A stretch of DNA of 9,022 nucleotides from a bacterium (GCA_035528375.1 DATKYS010000052.1:1-9022), one strand, 5' to 3'. Shown: positions 1 through 6,738, counted from the first letter of the stretch. Numbers and translations: made by a program. Notes: generated by a model from the letters alone, not told the origin.

Positions 1-404
1 CGCTCTTCATCTTCTTTATCCTCCTTTTCTGGTCTACTCAATATAAAGTCTTCATTGAGACTGACCTTTTCTTCTGTAATAATGGGTCTTCTTTGATTAT
101 CTTGATTAAATTTTAATAAATATGTCCATTGATTTGCTTCATCCTCTAAGAAAAAGTTGATAGATATATCGCTATACCTTCTTGCCCAAAAACATCTAAG
201 GTTTGATACGCCACCCCTTTTCTTATTAACGGCTTGAGTTAAACCTCCGCCAGGCATACATATTTCTCTTATAAATCTAAATATATCAAGGAAATTTGAT
301 TTTCCACTAGCGTTAGGACCAATAAGAAACAACCTATGGCCTATTTTTACATCCGCTTCTTTAAAATTTTTCCAGTTATGTATGACGATCCTATTTAACA
401 ACAT
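1..404 (-). CDS. AAA family ATPase, N-terminal part (runs off window)
   Basis: The first 134 codons of an ATP-binding protein are visible and the reading frame leaves the window open. After a short beta strand and an N-W-K-N-F segment (residues 9-14) comes a clear Walker A motif, GPNASGKS, at residues 29-36, then NFLDIFRFIREI. This is the usual N-terminus of ABC/SMC-like predicted ATPases (AAA_21/COG4637 type, related to OLD and RecF heads). A GGVSNLR segment at 64-70 and a charged RPEKEDKED stretch near 124-132 also suit that group. Walker B and the signature motif would lie beyond the window. The ATG at 404 is chosen because AAGAAAGGG lies just upstream; an in-frame GTG at 440 is possible, and a TAG at 456-458 closes the frame above it. 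G+C is about 33% (134 of 404 by hand count), against about two-thirds in the neighbouring genes, which suggests a foreign origin or an assembly join. Such ATPases are often paired with a nuclease or TOPRIM-like partner in defence loci, but no partner is visible and a defence role is inference. Confidence 0.85.
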   Translation of the reverse strand, partial: MLLNRIVIHNWKNFKEADVKIGHRLFLIGPNASGKSNFLDIFRFIREICMPGGGLTQAVNKKRGGVSNLRCFWARRYSDISINFFLEDEANQWTYLLKFNQDNQRRPIITEEKVSLNEDFILSRPEKEDKEDEE

Positions 405-420
405 GGGATCCCTTTCTTTA
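405..420 (-). promoter_or_regulatory. Ribosome-binding site of the AAA ATPase gene
   Basis: On the minus strand AAGAAAGGG precedes GATCCC and the ATG at 404. The purine run is a plausible Shine-Dalgarno and favours this ATG over the in-frame GTG at 440. No convincing promoter is seen between it and rplF, so the gene may be read through from the ribosomal operon. Confidence 0.5.
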
Positions 421-690
421 TTAGAAGCGGCCTTGCCCACCTTCCGGCAGATCCACTAGCCCCCGTCGGACTAGGCCTCGACGATCCCCCGACCTGCGGG
501 CCCACCTTACTTGACGTTGGCTTTGCCGGCCTTCCGGCGGGGTATCTTTCTGCAAACACGCCCCCGGGTACCGGCCCCCCAACTTACCGGCCCACCTTAT
601 TTGACGTTGGCCTTGCCGGCCTTCTGGCGGACCCACTCGCCGTCGTAGCGGATGCCCTTGCCCTTGTAGGGCTCGGGCGGGCGGATGCGG
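421..690 (-). repeat. Three diverged ~90-bp repeats of the rplF 3' end
   Basis: Three units with exact 90-bp spacing start near 421, 511 and 601. The unit at 601 is the genuine end of rplF. The middle unit matches it at 37 of 40 positions (501-540 against 591-630) and still spells R-K-A-G-K-A-N-V-K-stop, with TAA at 507-509 and the same GGTGGGCC after the stop. The outer unit (421 to about 470) is more decayed: W-I-C-R-K-V-G-K-A against W-V-R-Q-K-A-G-K-A, with TAG where rplF has GAG. All three lie in the rplF frame because 90 is 30 codons. The stretch 405-596 holds no other gene, no hairpin followed by a T run, and no sign of rplR. Possible origins are tandem duplication, successive integrations that each left an attachment-site copy, or mis-assembly of strain variants. 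Confidence 0.8.
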
Positions 691-1145
691 CGCACCTGGG
701 CCGCGATCTCGCCCACGAGCTGTTTGTCCGGACCGGAGATGGTGATGACGGTGAAGTCGCCCCGCTGCACGGTGGAAAAAGAGAGCGTCTCCGGCGGCTC
801 GACCGTCACCTGATGGCTGAAGCCCACGTTGAGGACGAGGTTGCGGCCCTCGACCTTGGCCCGGTAGCCGGTGCCGCGTATCTCCAGCTTTTTCTCGAAG
901 CCCCGGGACACCCCCTCGACCAGGTTGGCGATGAGGCTGCGGTAGAGGCCGTGGCGTGACTTGGACGATTTGGAGTCGTCGGGCCGGGAGACGAGGACCT
1001 TCCCATCCTCGACCCGCGCGGTGATGGGGTCGGTGAGTTCGACGGCGAGCTCGCCCTTGGGGCCCTTTACGCTCACCCGACGCCCGTCCACGGCGACCTG
1101 CACCTTGTCGGGGATTTCGATGGGTTTCATGCCGATGCGGCTCAT
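597..1145 (-). CDS. rplF: 50S ribosomal protein L6
   Basis: L6 binds 23S rRNA near the factor-binding stalk base and the sarcin-ricin loop in the large subunit. The 182-residue product has the family start M-S-R-I-G-M-K-P-I, the two repeated L6 domains and the conserved C-terminal segment PPEPYKGKGIRY followed by a basic KAGKANVK tail. The length is close to the usual 175-185, so the gene is complete despite the rearrangement just downstream. ATG at 1145 has AGGAG five bases upstream, 12 nt after the rpsH stop. Normally rplR follows at once. Here the stop is followed by repeats of the rplF end and then an AT-rich ATPase gene, so rplF is the last recognisable ribosomal gene of this cluster. 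Confidence 0.98.
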   Translation of the reverse strand: MSRIGMKPIEIPDKVQVAVDGRRVSVKGPKGELAVELTDPITARVEDGKVLVSRPDDSKSSKSRHGLYRSLIANLVEGVSRGFEKKLEIRGTGYRAKVEGRNLVLNVGFSHQVTVEPPETLSFSTVQRGDFTVITISGPDKQLVGEIAAQVRRIRPPEPYKGKGIRYDGEWVRQKAGKANVK

Positions 1146-1157
1146 TACGGCTCCTGG

Positions 1158-1562
1158 TTACCAGACACGGCAGATCAGCTCTCCGCCGACCCCCTCGCGC
1201 CGCGCGGTGTAGTCGGGGAGAACCCCCTTCGAGGTGGACAGCACCGCCACCCCCAGCCCGTTCATCACGTAGGGTATCTTGTCCCGGCGGACGTAGACCC
1301 TCAGCCCCGGCTTGGAGATCCGCTCGAGGCCCCGGAAGGCCGGCTTCCCACCCGTGGTGTACTTGAGGTCCACGTGGATCGTCCGGTGGGGGCCGCCGTC
1401 CTCCGATTCGAGGGCGTAGCCGTCGAGGTAGCCCTCCTCGATCAGGAGCTTGACGAGGGCCTCTTTGAAGTTCGAGTGACTGACGCTGACCTGTTTATGC
1501 CCCGCGCGGGCGGCGTTGCGCACGCGGGTCAGAAGGTCGGCGACGGGGTCGGTCATCACCAT
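1158..1562 (-). CDS. rpsH: 30S ribosomal protein S8
   Basis: S8 is a primary binder of helix 21 of 16S rRNA and, in E. coli, the translational repressor of the spc operon. The 134-residue product begins M-V-M-T-D-P-V-A-D-L-L-T-R, closely matching Gram-positive S8 proteins. It carries the RISKPGLRVYV segment and the NGLGVAVLSTSKGV core and ends in GGELICRVW, all typical. ATG at 1562 has AGAGG about seven bases upstream; the ATG two codons later is possible but would remove conserved residues. A 99-nt gap separates it from rpsN, longer than most spacings here. I did not recognise an S8-binding mimic in the window. Confidence 0.98.
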   Translation of the reverse strand: MVMTDPVADLLTRVRNAARAGHKQVSVSHSNFKEALVKLLIEEGYLDGYALESEDGGPHRTIHVDLKYTTGGKPAFRGLERISKPGLRVYVRRDKIPYVMNGLGVAVLSTSKGVLPDYTARREGVGGELICRVW

Positions 1563-1661
1563 GAAAAACCTCTAGGGTTAAATAGCCGTTCCGTCAAGGA
1601 GTCGCGCCCGGGGCCCGGCTGACCACGCTCGGTCAACCCCTCGCCCCCGACCGGCGTCCGC
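1563..1661 (-). other. rpsN-rpsH intergenic region
   Basis: This 99-nt gap has no open frame of note. It holds a small hairpin, TGACC-6 nt-GGTCA at 1620-1635, and a GC-rich self-complementary run near 1606-1618. No T run follows either, so an intrinsic terminator is not supported. TTGACG and TATTTA occur on the minus strand but only seven bases apart, too close for a standard sigma-70 promoter. Confidence 0.5.
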
Positions 1662-1847
1662 CTACCAGCTCGCCTTGGTCATCCCCGGCACCTTCCCCTC
1701 GAGGGTGAGTGTGCGCAGGCAGATGCGGCACATGTCGAAGCGACGGTAGTAGGCGCGGGCCCGCCCGCACAACGGGCAGCGGTTGTAGCCGCGCACCTTG
1801 AACTTGGGCTTGCGCTTCGCCTTCTCGATCAAGCACTTCTTCGCCAA
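1662..1847 (-). CDS. rpsN: 30S ribosomal protein S14, zinc-binding type (type Z)
   Basis: S14 sits in the head of the small subunit. This is the short, zinc-dependent form: 61 residues with C24-x2-C27 and C40-x2-C43 forming a zinc knuckle, and the typical ending V-P-G-M-T-K-A-S-W. The start is TTG at 1847, read as methionine to give [11 protein letters not shown], the standard type Z N-terminus; no in-frame ATG or GTG fits. A strong GGAGGAG overlaps the rplE stop and ends six bases before the TTG. The gap to rplE is 11 nt. Many bacteria also keep a zinc-free paralogue elsewhere, used under zinc limitation; this window cannot show that. Confidence 0.97.
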   Translation of the reverse strand: MAKKCLIEKAKRKPKFKVRGYNRCPLCGRARAYYRRFDMCRICLRTLTLEGKVPGMTKASW

Positions 1848-1858
1848 CGGGTCTCCTC

Positions 1859-2410
1859 CTAACGGCTCGGGCGGCGGAAGGGCATCCCGAGCTCGGACAA
1901 AAGCGCCTTCCCCTCCTCGTCGGTCCCGGCGGTGGTGCAGATGGTCACCGTGACGCCGGCGATGGAGGCGATGTCATCGTAGTCAATTTCCGGAAAGATG
2001 AGCTGCTCGTTGAGCCCCAGGTTGAAGTTCCCCCGGCCGTCGAAGGAGCGGTCGGACATGCCGCGGAAGTCGCGGATCTGGGGGATGGCGAAGTTGACCA
2101 GACGATCGAAGAACTCGTACATGCGGTCGCGGCGGAGCGTCACCTGGCAGCCGACGATGAAGCCGGTCCTGAGCTTGAACTGGGCGATGGACTTGCGGGC
2201 CTTCGTCAGAATCGGCTTCTGGCCGCTGATAGCTGTCAGGTCGCCCACGGCGCCCTCGATGATCTTGGGGTTTTCCTTGGCCACCCCGATGCCCCGGTTG
2301 AGGACGATCTTCTCCAGGCGCGGAACCTCCATGGGGTTGGAGTAGCCGAAGCGCTTCGTCAGGGCCTGGCGGACCTTGGTCTCGTAGATTTCTTTCAGCC
2401 TGGGGGCCAC
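1859..2410 (-). CDS. rplE: 50S ribosomal protein L5
   Basis: L5 binds 5S rRNA and helps form the central protuberance and the bridge to S13. The 183-residue product contains the family segments [45 protein letters not shown] and the [12 protein letters not shown]-to-EIDYDDI region, and ends normally. The frame stays open upstream into the rplX region, but those residues match nothing in L5. The start is therefore GTG at 2410 (M-A-P-R-L-K-E-I-Y), preceded by AGGAGG four bases away and overlapping the rplX stop. The gap to rplX is 8 nt, consistent with translational coupling. Confidence 0.97.
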   Translation of the reverse strand: MAPRLKEIYETKVRQALTKRFGYSNPMEVPRLEKIVLNRGIGVAKENPKIIEGAVGDLTAISGQKPILTKARKSIAQFKLRTGFIVGCQVTLRRDRMYEFFDRLVNFAIPQIRDFRGMSDRSFDGRGNFNLGLNEQLIFPEIDYDDIASIAGVTVTICTTAGTDEEGKALLSELGMPFRRPSR

Positions 2411-2418
2411 GGGTCCTC

Positions 2419-2748
2419 CTAGACGAACTCGGCGCCGCACCGCTTGCAGACTCGGAACCGCTTGCCGTCCACTCGCCTGACGCCCAGCCGGGTGGCCTTC
2501 GAGCACTTGGGGCAGACGAACATCACGTTGGAGAGCTCGATGGGGGCCTCGATCTCGATGATTCCGCCCTGGACGTCCTGCTTCTTCTGGCGCTGGTGCT
2601 TCTTGGTGAAGTTGAGGCCCTGAACGATGACCCTGGTCGCCTCGAGGTTTATCTTGAGAATCTGTCCCCGTTTCTTCTTCGAGGTGCGCTCGGAACCGGA
2701 GATCACCTCCACGGTGTCCCCCTTGCGCAGGCGTGTGACGCGGGCCAT
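2419..2748 (-). CDS. rplX: 50S ribosomal protein L24 with C-terminal four-cysteine motif
   Basis: L24 is an assembly-initiating protein that binds the 5' domain of 23S rRNA near the exit tunnel. The 109-residue product has the N-terminal KOW segment ([12 protein letters not shown], residues 8-19) and the conserved region around 58-75. It ends in a treble-clef-like tail with C79-x2-C82 and C101-x2-C104. This four-cysteine extension occurs in many non-enterobacterial lineages and is absent from E. coli L24; zinc binding is inferred from the spacing. ATG at 2748 overlaps the rplN stop by one base (TGATG), with GGAGG seven bases upstream, indicating coupled translation. Confidence 0.97.
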   Translation of the reverse strand: MARVTRLRKGDTVEVISGSERTSKKKRGQILKINLEATRVIVQGLNFTKKHQRQKKQDVQGGIIEIEAPIELSNVMFVCPKCSKATRLGVRRVDGKRFRVCKRCGAEFV

Positions 2749-3116
2749 CAGAGCACCTCCGGGGCCAGGGATACTATCCGGTTGAACTTCTTCTCGCGCA
2801 GCTCGCGGGCCACGGGTCCGAAGACCCGGGTGGCGACGGGCTCGCCGGCCTCGTTGACCAGTACCACGGCGTTGTCGTCAAAGCGGATGTAGGAGCCGTC
2901 CTTGCGGCGGATTTCCTTCCGGGTGCGTACGACGACGGCCTTCATGACCGTGCCGTTCTTGATGTTGCTCGTGGGCAGCGCCTCCTTGACCGTGATGACG
3001 ACGGTGTCGCCGACGGAGGCATAGCGCCGCCGGGAGCCGCCCAGTACTTTGATGCACAGAGCCCGCTTGGCGCCCGAGTTGTCGGTGATGTTGACGACGG
3101 TTTCCTGCTGGATCAT
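2748..3116 (-). CDS. rplN: 50S ribosomal protein L14
   Basis: L14 forms intersubunit bridges with 16S rRNA and is the docking site of the silencing factor RsfS. The 122-residue product is the usual length and highly conserved: [17 protein letters not shown] at the start, then [34 protein letters not shown] and the GPVARELR segment. ATG at 3116 is preceded by AGGGGG about eight bases away. It follows a 157-nt gap after rpsQ. In E. coli rplN is the first gene of the spc operon, so a fresh transcription start upstream is plausible, though no clear promoter is visible. Confidence 0.98.
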   Translation of the reverse strand: MIQQETVVNITDNSGAKRALCIKVLGGSRRRYASVGDTVVITVKEALPTSNIKNGTVMKAVVVRTRKEIRRKDGSYIRFDDNAVVLVNEAGEPVATRVFGPVARELREKKFNRIVSLAPEVL

Positions 3117-3273
3117 CTTCCAAACCCCCTGTCGCCGGCGGTCGGCGCGGTGCGGGGGACCGGTTCGTGGAGCCGCGCTGTGTGCCCCTCAGGCGGGGCG
3201 TTCGGGCTTCTCGGCGGCGGTCGGCCGCCGCGGGCTCCGGGTTACGGACGCTCTCGCGAAAAACAACATCCCC
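3117..3273 (-). other. S10/spc boundary: rpsQ-rplN intergenic region
   Basis: This 157-nt non-coding gap lies where E. coli ends its S10 operon and starts the spc operon. It contains a 7-bp GC stem with a four-base loop (3214-3231) and a weaker 5-bp hairpin, GCCCC-6 nt-GGGGC (3184-3199). Neither is followed by a T run, so termination is not supported. A TTGTTT just after rpsQ with TAACCC 16 bases on is a very weak promoter candidate. A leader or attenuator role is possible but unproven. Confidence 0.5.
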
Positions 3274-3528
3274 CTAGCCGACGGCCCGCTCGAGTATCTC
3301 AACGACGCGCCAGTTCTTCAGCTTGGACAGCGGGCGCGTCTCCTCGATTACGACGAGGTCGCCGGCTCGGCAGGCGTTCTCGGCGTCGTGGGCCATGAAT
3401 CGGCTGGTGAGGGTCACGGTTTTCTTGTACAGAGGATGGGCCTGTCGGCGCTCGACGACGACCACGACGGTCTTGGCGTGCGCGTCGCGGGCGACCCTGC
3501 CCGTACGGCGTTTCCGGTTGGCGCCCAT
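3274..3528 (-). CDS. rpsQ: 30S ribosomal protein S17
   Basis: S17 is a primary 16S rRNA binder of the OB-fold class needed early in small-subunit assembly. The 84-residue product shows the typical R-K-R-R-T-G-R-V start, the KTVVVVVER strand, HPLYKKT, the AHDAENACRAGDLV segment and the ETRPLSKLKNWRVVEI ending. ATG at 3528 lies three bases after the rpmC stop. The only upstream purine run, GGGGGTTAG, overlaps that stop, so initiation may depend on ribosomes finishing rpmC. It is the last gene of the S10 block before the 157-nt gap. Confidence 0.98.
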   Translation of the reverse strand: MGANRKRRTGRVARDAHAKTVVVVVERRQAHPLYKKTVTLTSRFMAHDAENACRAGDLVVIEETRPLSKLKNWRVVEILERAVG

Positions 3529-3531
3529 CGG

Positions 3532-3738
3532 CTAACCCCCGCTCTGGGCTGCCCTCTCGCGCTCGGCGAGAAGGGTGTTGATCCGGCTGATGTCCTTGCG
3601 CACTATCCGGATGTGGCCCGGGTTCGTCAGCTGCTTCATCTGGAGCTGGAAGCGCAGGTTCATCAGCTCCTCGGAGAGCTCCTGGTGCCGGCTGGTGAGC
3701 TCGGCGTCGGTCATCTGGCGCAGGTCCTTGACCTTCAA
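3532..3738 (-). CDS. rpmC: 50S ribosomal protein L29
   Basis: L29 lies at the peptide exit next to L23 and helps dock signal recognition particle and trigger factor. The frame extends far upstream inside rplP, but only the last 68 residues match L29: M-K-V-K-D-L-R-Q-M-T-D-A-E-L, then a two-helix hairpin with the conserved LMNLRFQL and NPGHIRIVRKDISRI segments. The start is TTG at 3738. An AAGGAG overlapping the rplP stop lies five bases upstream, and the first in-frame ATG, eight codons later, would cut off the conserved K-x-K-D-L-R start. The gap to rplP is 10 nt. Confidence 0.95.
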   Translation of the reverse strand: MKVKDLRQMTDAELTSRHQELSEELMNLRFQLQMKQLTNPGHIRIVRKDISRINTLLAERERAAQSGG

Positions 3739-3748
3739 AGCCGCTCCT

Positions 3749-4153
3749 TTACCTCTCCACGAAACGGGTCCGGATGGGCAGCTTGTACCCGGCGAGGCGC
3801 ATGGCCTCGAAGGCGACGTTGTAGGGGACGCCGTCGAGCTCGAACATGATGGTACCGGGCTTGACCACGGCCACCCATCCCTCGGGCGCGCCCTTCCCCG
3901 ACCCCATGCGGACTTCCTGGGGCTTCTTGGTGTAGGTCTTCTGGGGGAAGATGCGGATCCAGACCTTCCCTCCGCGCTTGACATGGCGTGTGATGGCGAT
4001 GCGGGCGGCCTCTATCTGGTTGCCGGTTATCCAGTGAGGCTCGAGGGCCATCAGCCCGAACTCCCCGAAGCTGATCGTGCACCCGCGGATGGCTTTTCCG
4101 CGCATCCGGCGCCGCTGGTGCTTGCGCCACTTGCTCCGCTTGGGGACAAGCAT
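3749..4153 (-). CDS. rplP: 50S ribosomal protein L16
   Basis: L16 organises the A-site tRNA region of the large subunit and is essential for peptidyl transfer. The 134-residue product begins [14 protein letters not shown], keeps the [26 protein letters not shown] core and the VRMGSGKG loop, and ends in KLPIRTRF. Arg82 in that loop corresponds to the arginine hydroxylated by RoxA (YcfD) in E. coli. ATG at 4153 sits two bases after the rpsC stop, with AAGGAG inside the end of rpsC, so the two are tightly coupled. Confidence 0.98.
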   Translation of the reverse strand: MLVPKRSKWRKHQRRRMRGKAIRGCTISFGEFGLMALEPHWITGNQIEAARIAITRHVKRGGKVWIRIFPQKTYTKKPQEVRMGSGKGAPEGWVAVVKPGTIMFELDGVPYNVAFEAMRLAGYKLPIRTRFVER

Positions 4154-4155
4154 GG

Positions 4156-4938
4156 CTACTCCTTCTTCGCCCCCTGGTGGGGCTTGTCGGAGCCGCGGTT
4201 TTCATCCTTGCGCTCCCGGGGGGGCCGGCGGCGCGGGTTCCGGGCGTCGTCGCGGTCGCCGCGCATCCCCGAGGGGGCGTTGACCGGTTCGCCGGACAGG
4301 GAGTTCGAGTCGGGGAGCCGCTCGCCCCGGAAAATCCAGACCTTGACCCCGATCCTGCCGGCGGTGGTGGCGGCCTCGGTGAAGCCGTAGTCAATGTCGG
4401 CGCGCAGGGTGTGGAGGGGGACGCGGCCGGCGATGTAGCGCTCCGTGCGGCTCATTTCGGCCCCGCCCAGGCGGCCCGAGCAGATGATTTTGATCCCCTC
4501 GGCGCCGCGCCGCAGGGCCGACTCCAGCACCTTCTTCATCGCCCGGCGGAAGCCGATGCGCTTCTCGAGCTGGGAGGCCACGTTCTCGGCCACCAAGAGG
4601 GCGTTTATCTCGGGGTCGCGCACCTCGTCAATGAGGACCTTGACCGGTTTTTTCAGCTCGGCGGCGATGTCGTCCCGGAGCTTGTTCACCTCGGAACCCT
4701 TGCGGCCGATGATTATCCCCGGGCGGCTGCAACGGATGATCACCGTCACCAGGTTGGGCAGGCGCTCGAATTCGATGGAGGAGACCCCCGCGGCGTAGAG
4801 CTTCTTCTTGAGCTTTCTACGCTGGATGATGTCCTCGTGGAGCTGCGTGCGGTACTCCCGCCCCCGGGCGAACCAGCGGGACTCCCAGGGCTTGGAGAAC
4901 CCGAGCCTGAAACCGATGGGGTGAGTCTTCTGTCCCAT
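4156..4938 (-). CDS. rpsC: 30S ribosomal protein S3 with extended charged C-terminal tail
   Basis: S3 lines the mRNA entry channel and contributes to ribosomal helicase activity. The product has the normal [13 protein letters not shown] start, a type II KH domain with the GRKG loop at residues 78-81, and the C-terminal domain with [11 protein letters not shown] and [15 protein letters not shown], ending the fold near WIFRGE (201-206). About 54 further residues follow, rich in Arg, Asp, Glu, Pro and Gly, giving 260 residues against 233 in E. coli. Such tails vary between phyla and are probably disordered. ATG at 4938 lies 7 nt after rplV; the GAG-rich end of rplV supplies its Shine-Dalgarno. 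Confidence 0.98.
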   Translation of the reverse strand: MGQKTHPIGFRLGFSKPWESRWFARGREYRTQLHEDIIQRRKLKKKLYAAGVSSIEFERLPNLVTVIIRCSRPGIIIGRKGSEVNKLRDDIAAELKKPVKVLIDEVRDPEINALLVAENVASQLEKRIGFRRAMKKVLESALRRGAEGIKIICSGRLGGAEMSRTERYIAGRVPLHTLRADIDYGFTEAATTAGRIGVKVWIFRGERLPDSNSLSGEPVNAPSGMRGDRDDARNPRRRPPRERKDENRGSDKPHQGAKKE

Positions 4939-4945
4939 GGAGGCG

Positions 4946-5302
4946 CTACTCCTCTTCCTCGGTGGCCGTGGGGTCTTTCAGGTAAACGAAAACGCGGCTG
5001 GTCATCTTGCGGATGCGTCCGAACATGCCCTTGGCCTTGTAGCGGATGCGCTTGAGCGTCGGCCCCTGGTTGACCTGAACCTCGCCGACGATGAGGGCGT
5101 CGAGGTCGAGGACGCCGTCGAGGTCGTTGCTGGCGGCGTTGGCCAGGGCCGATTTCAGGACTTTCCCCATGATCGGCGCGGCCCCGGAGTTCATGTGCCG
5201 GCAGAGGGCGATGGCCTCGTTGACGTTGCGCCCGCGAACCACGTCGGCCACCCGGCGCAGCTTGTAGGGCGAAATGTGGACGAACCTGATGCTCGCTTTC
5301 AT
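4946..5302 (-). CDS. rplV: 50S ribosomal protein L22
   Basis: L22 contacts all 23S rRNA domains, and its long beta hairpin lines the nascent-peptide tunnel at the constriction where macrolides act. The 118-residue product has [19 protein letters not shown] near the start and the hairpin around residues 80-103 ([20 protein letters not shown]). A short acidic tail, T-E-E-E-E, follows. The codons of that tail (GAG GAA GAG GAG TAG) also form the Shine-Dalgarno for rpsC. ATG at 5302 has GGGGGAG six bases upstream and a 42-nt gap after rpsS. No known macrolide-resistance deletion is visible in the hairpin. Confidence 0.98.
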   Translation of the reverse strand: MKASIRFVHISPYKLRRVADVVRGRNVNEAIALCRHMNSGAAPIMGKVLKSALANAASNDLDGVLDLDALIVGEVQVNQGPTLKRIRYKAKGMFGRIRKMTSRVFVYLKDPTATEEEE

Positions 5303-5344
5303 CGCAAACTCCCCCGCGGGGTCCGGGGTCGGGCTCGAGAGCCG

Positions 5345-5629
5345 CTACTTGAGGGCGGTGGACCGGGCGGACTTTCCGCCGTGGACGCGGAAGGTGCGCG
5401 TCGGCGCGAACTCGCCCAGCTTGTGGCCCACCATCTCCTCGGTGATGTATATCGGGACGTGCTTGTGTCCGTTGTGGACGGCGATGGTGTGCCGGATGAA
5501 CTCGGGCGGGATCGTGGAGCGCCGCGCCCAGGTCCGGAGCACTTTGTGTTCGCCCGTCGCGTTGAGCTCGGCGATTTTCGCCAAAAGCTTCGGATCCACG
5601 AACGGCCCTTTTTTGATGGATCTAGACAA
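5345..5629 (-). CDS. rpsS: 30S ribosomal protein S19
   Basis: S19 forms a complex with S13 in the small-subunit head and touches the A-site tRNA and the bridge to the central protuberance. The 94-residue product matches the family throughout: [51 protein letters not shown] and HGGKSAR. The start is TTG at 5629, with GGAG five bases upstream; no in-frame ATG fits. It opens the second tight block (rpsS to rpsQ) after a 241-nt gap from rplB, where most bacteria have only a short spacer, so it may have its own leader or promoter. Confidence 0.97.
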   Translation of the reverse strand: MSRSIKKGPFVDPKLLAKIAELNATGEHKVLRTWARRSTIPPEFIRHTIAVHNGHKHVPIYITEEMVGHKLGEFAPTRTFRVHGGKSARSTALK

Positions 5630-5870
5630 TCTTACTCCGCGTGTCCGTTGAACTTCTAAGGAACCCTTTTAATCCGCGGACGGCCCGTCGTCCAACGACC
5701 TTATACCCGGGCCTCCGCAACTTTCATTCTTTTCCCGGAACGCCCTTCGGCCCCTGCCGATGCGCCCCAATCCCGTTATCGCCCTCTCCCGCGCAACCTC
5801 ATCCGCGTAAATTCAACCCGGTTCCCCGAGCATGCCCCCCTTTAACCGGCCCAACCGGCCCAACCGGTCC
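5630..5870 (-). other. rplB-rpsS intergenic region (241 nt)
   Basis: No coding region is supported here. It starts, on the minus strand, with three tandem 9-bp units just after the rplB stop, followed by a purine-rich stretch. A compact palindrome, GACGG-C-CCGTC type, lies near 5678-5693. TATAAG occurs near 5700, but the hexamer 17 bases upstream (AATGAA) does not resemble a -35 box, so no promoter is called. The gap is unusual for this gene pair. Confidence 0.5.
5844..5870 (-). repeat. Three tandem 9-bp repeats after the rplB stop codon
   Basis: Directly after the rplB TAG the minus strand reads GGACCGGTT, GGGCCGGTT, GGGCCGGTT: three 9-bp units with one difference. The core GGGCCGGT also follows the stop codons of rplW (7052-7059) and rplF (586-593 and 570-577). 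Each unit is nearly self-complementary (ACCGGT in the first). Function is unknown. Confidence 0.9.
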
Positions 5871-6731
5871 CTAGAGCTTGACCTGGCCCTTGGCGCGTCC
5901 GCCGGCCTGCTTGCCGCGACGGCGTCCCAGGACCATGTAGCGGTTGGTCCCCTTGCGGGTGCGGAAGCCCTTGGTGGGCTTGCCCCAGGGGGATACGGGG
6001 TGCCGTCCGCCGCCGGTCTTTCCCTCGCCGCCGCCGTGGGGGTGATCCACGGGGTTCATGGCGGAGCCGCGGACCTTTGGGCGACGGCCGAGCCAGCGGT
6101 TGCGACCGGCCTTGCCCAGGGAGACGCGGTTGTGCTCGGACAGGGACACGGTTCCCAGGGTGGCCCGGCAGTCCAGGTGGATGAGCCGAACCTCGCCGGA
6201 GGGGAGGCGGATGTGTGCCCAGTCGCCGTCCTTGGCCGCCAGGCGGGCCCAGGCGCCGGCGGAGCGGGCCAACTGACCGCCCTTACCGGGTTTGAGCTCC
6301 ACGTTGTGGACCAGGTGGCCCAGCGGCATGTAGCGGAGCTTCATCGCGTTGCCCGGCTTGACCTCGACCTCCTCACCGGAGATGACGGTGTCGCCGACCT
6401 TGAGACCCTTGGGCTGGATGATGTAACGCCACTCGCCGTCCAGGTACTTGAGCAGTGCCAGGTTGGCCGAGCGGTTGGGGTCGTAGTCTATGCGGGTCAC
6501 GACGGCGGGGACGCCGTCCTTGGTGCGCTTGAAATCCACGAGCCGGATCTGGCGCTTGTGCCCGCCGCCGCGTCGGCGCATGGTGACGCGGCCCCTGTTG
6601 TTGCGGCCGCCCGAGGAGCTCTTGGCCTGCCGAAGCGATTTCGGCGAGCGCTCCTTGGAGAGGTCGGGGGTGACCAGCCGTGTCGCGTGTCGCACGCCGG
6701 CCGAGGTCGGTTTCATCTTCTTGACTGGCAT
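5871..6731 (-). CDS. rplB: 50S ribosomal protein L2
   Basis: L2 is a primary 23S rRNA binder needed for subunit association and close to the peptidyl transferase centre. The 286-residue product has [10 protein letters not shown] at the start, the GGGRN-type RNA-binding segment, the OB-fold and SH3-like domains, and [12 protein letters not shown] at 226-237. His230 there corresponds to E. coli His229, linked to peptidyl transfer. An in-frame TTG two codons upstream (6737) is rejected: GGGAGG is six bases from the ATG at 6731 but touches the TTG, and the family starts with M-x-V-K-K. The length is slightly above the usual 273-280 because of a basic C-terminal tail. The gene stands alone between gaps of 327 and 241 nt. 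Confidence 0.98.
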   Translation of the reverse strand: MPVKKMKPTSAGVRHATRLVTPDLSKERSPKSLRQAKSSSGGRNNRGRVTMRRRGGGHKRQIRLVDFKRTKDGVPAVVTRIDYDPNRSANLALLKYLDGEWRYIIQPKGLKVGDTVISGEEVEVKPGNAMKLRYMPLGHLVHNVELKPGKGGQLARSAGAWARLAAKDGDWAHIRLPSGEVRLIHLDCRATLGTVSLSEHNRVSLGKAGRNRWLGRRPKVRGSAMNPVDHPHGGGEGKTGGGRHPVSPWGKPTKGFRTRKGTNRYMVLGRRRGKQAGGRAKGQVKL

Positions 6732-6738
6732 TTTCAAC

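Noticed and set aside
421-636. 71-codon minus-strand frame across the rplF-end repeats
   Set aside because: It reads the repeats in the wrong phase relative to rplF. Its internal repetition reflects the 90-bp units and it has no Shine-Dalgarno.
4177-5055. 292-codon plus-strand open frame opposite rpsC and rplV
   Set aside because: It is a shadow of conserved genes in high-GC DNA, with no start signal or recognisable domain.
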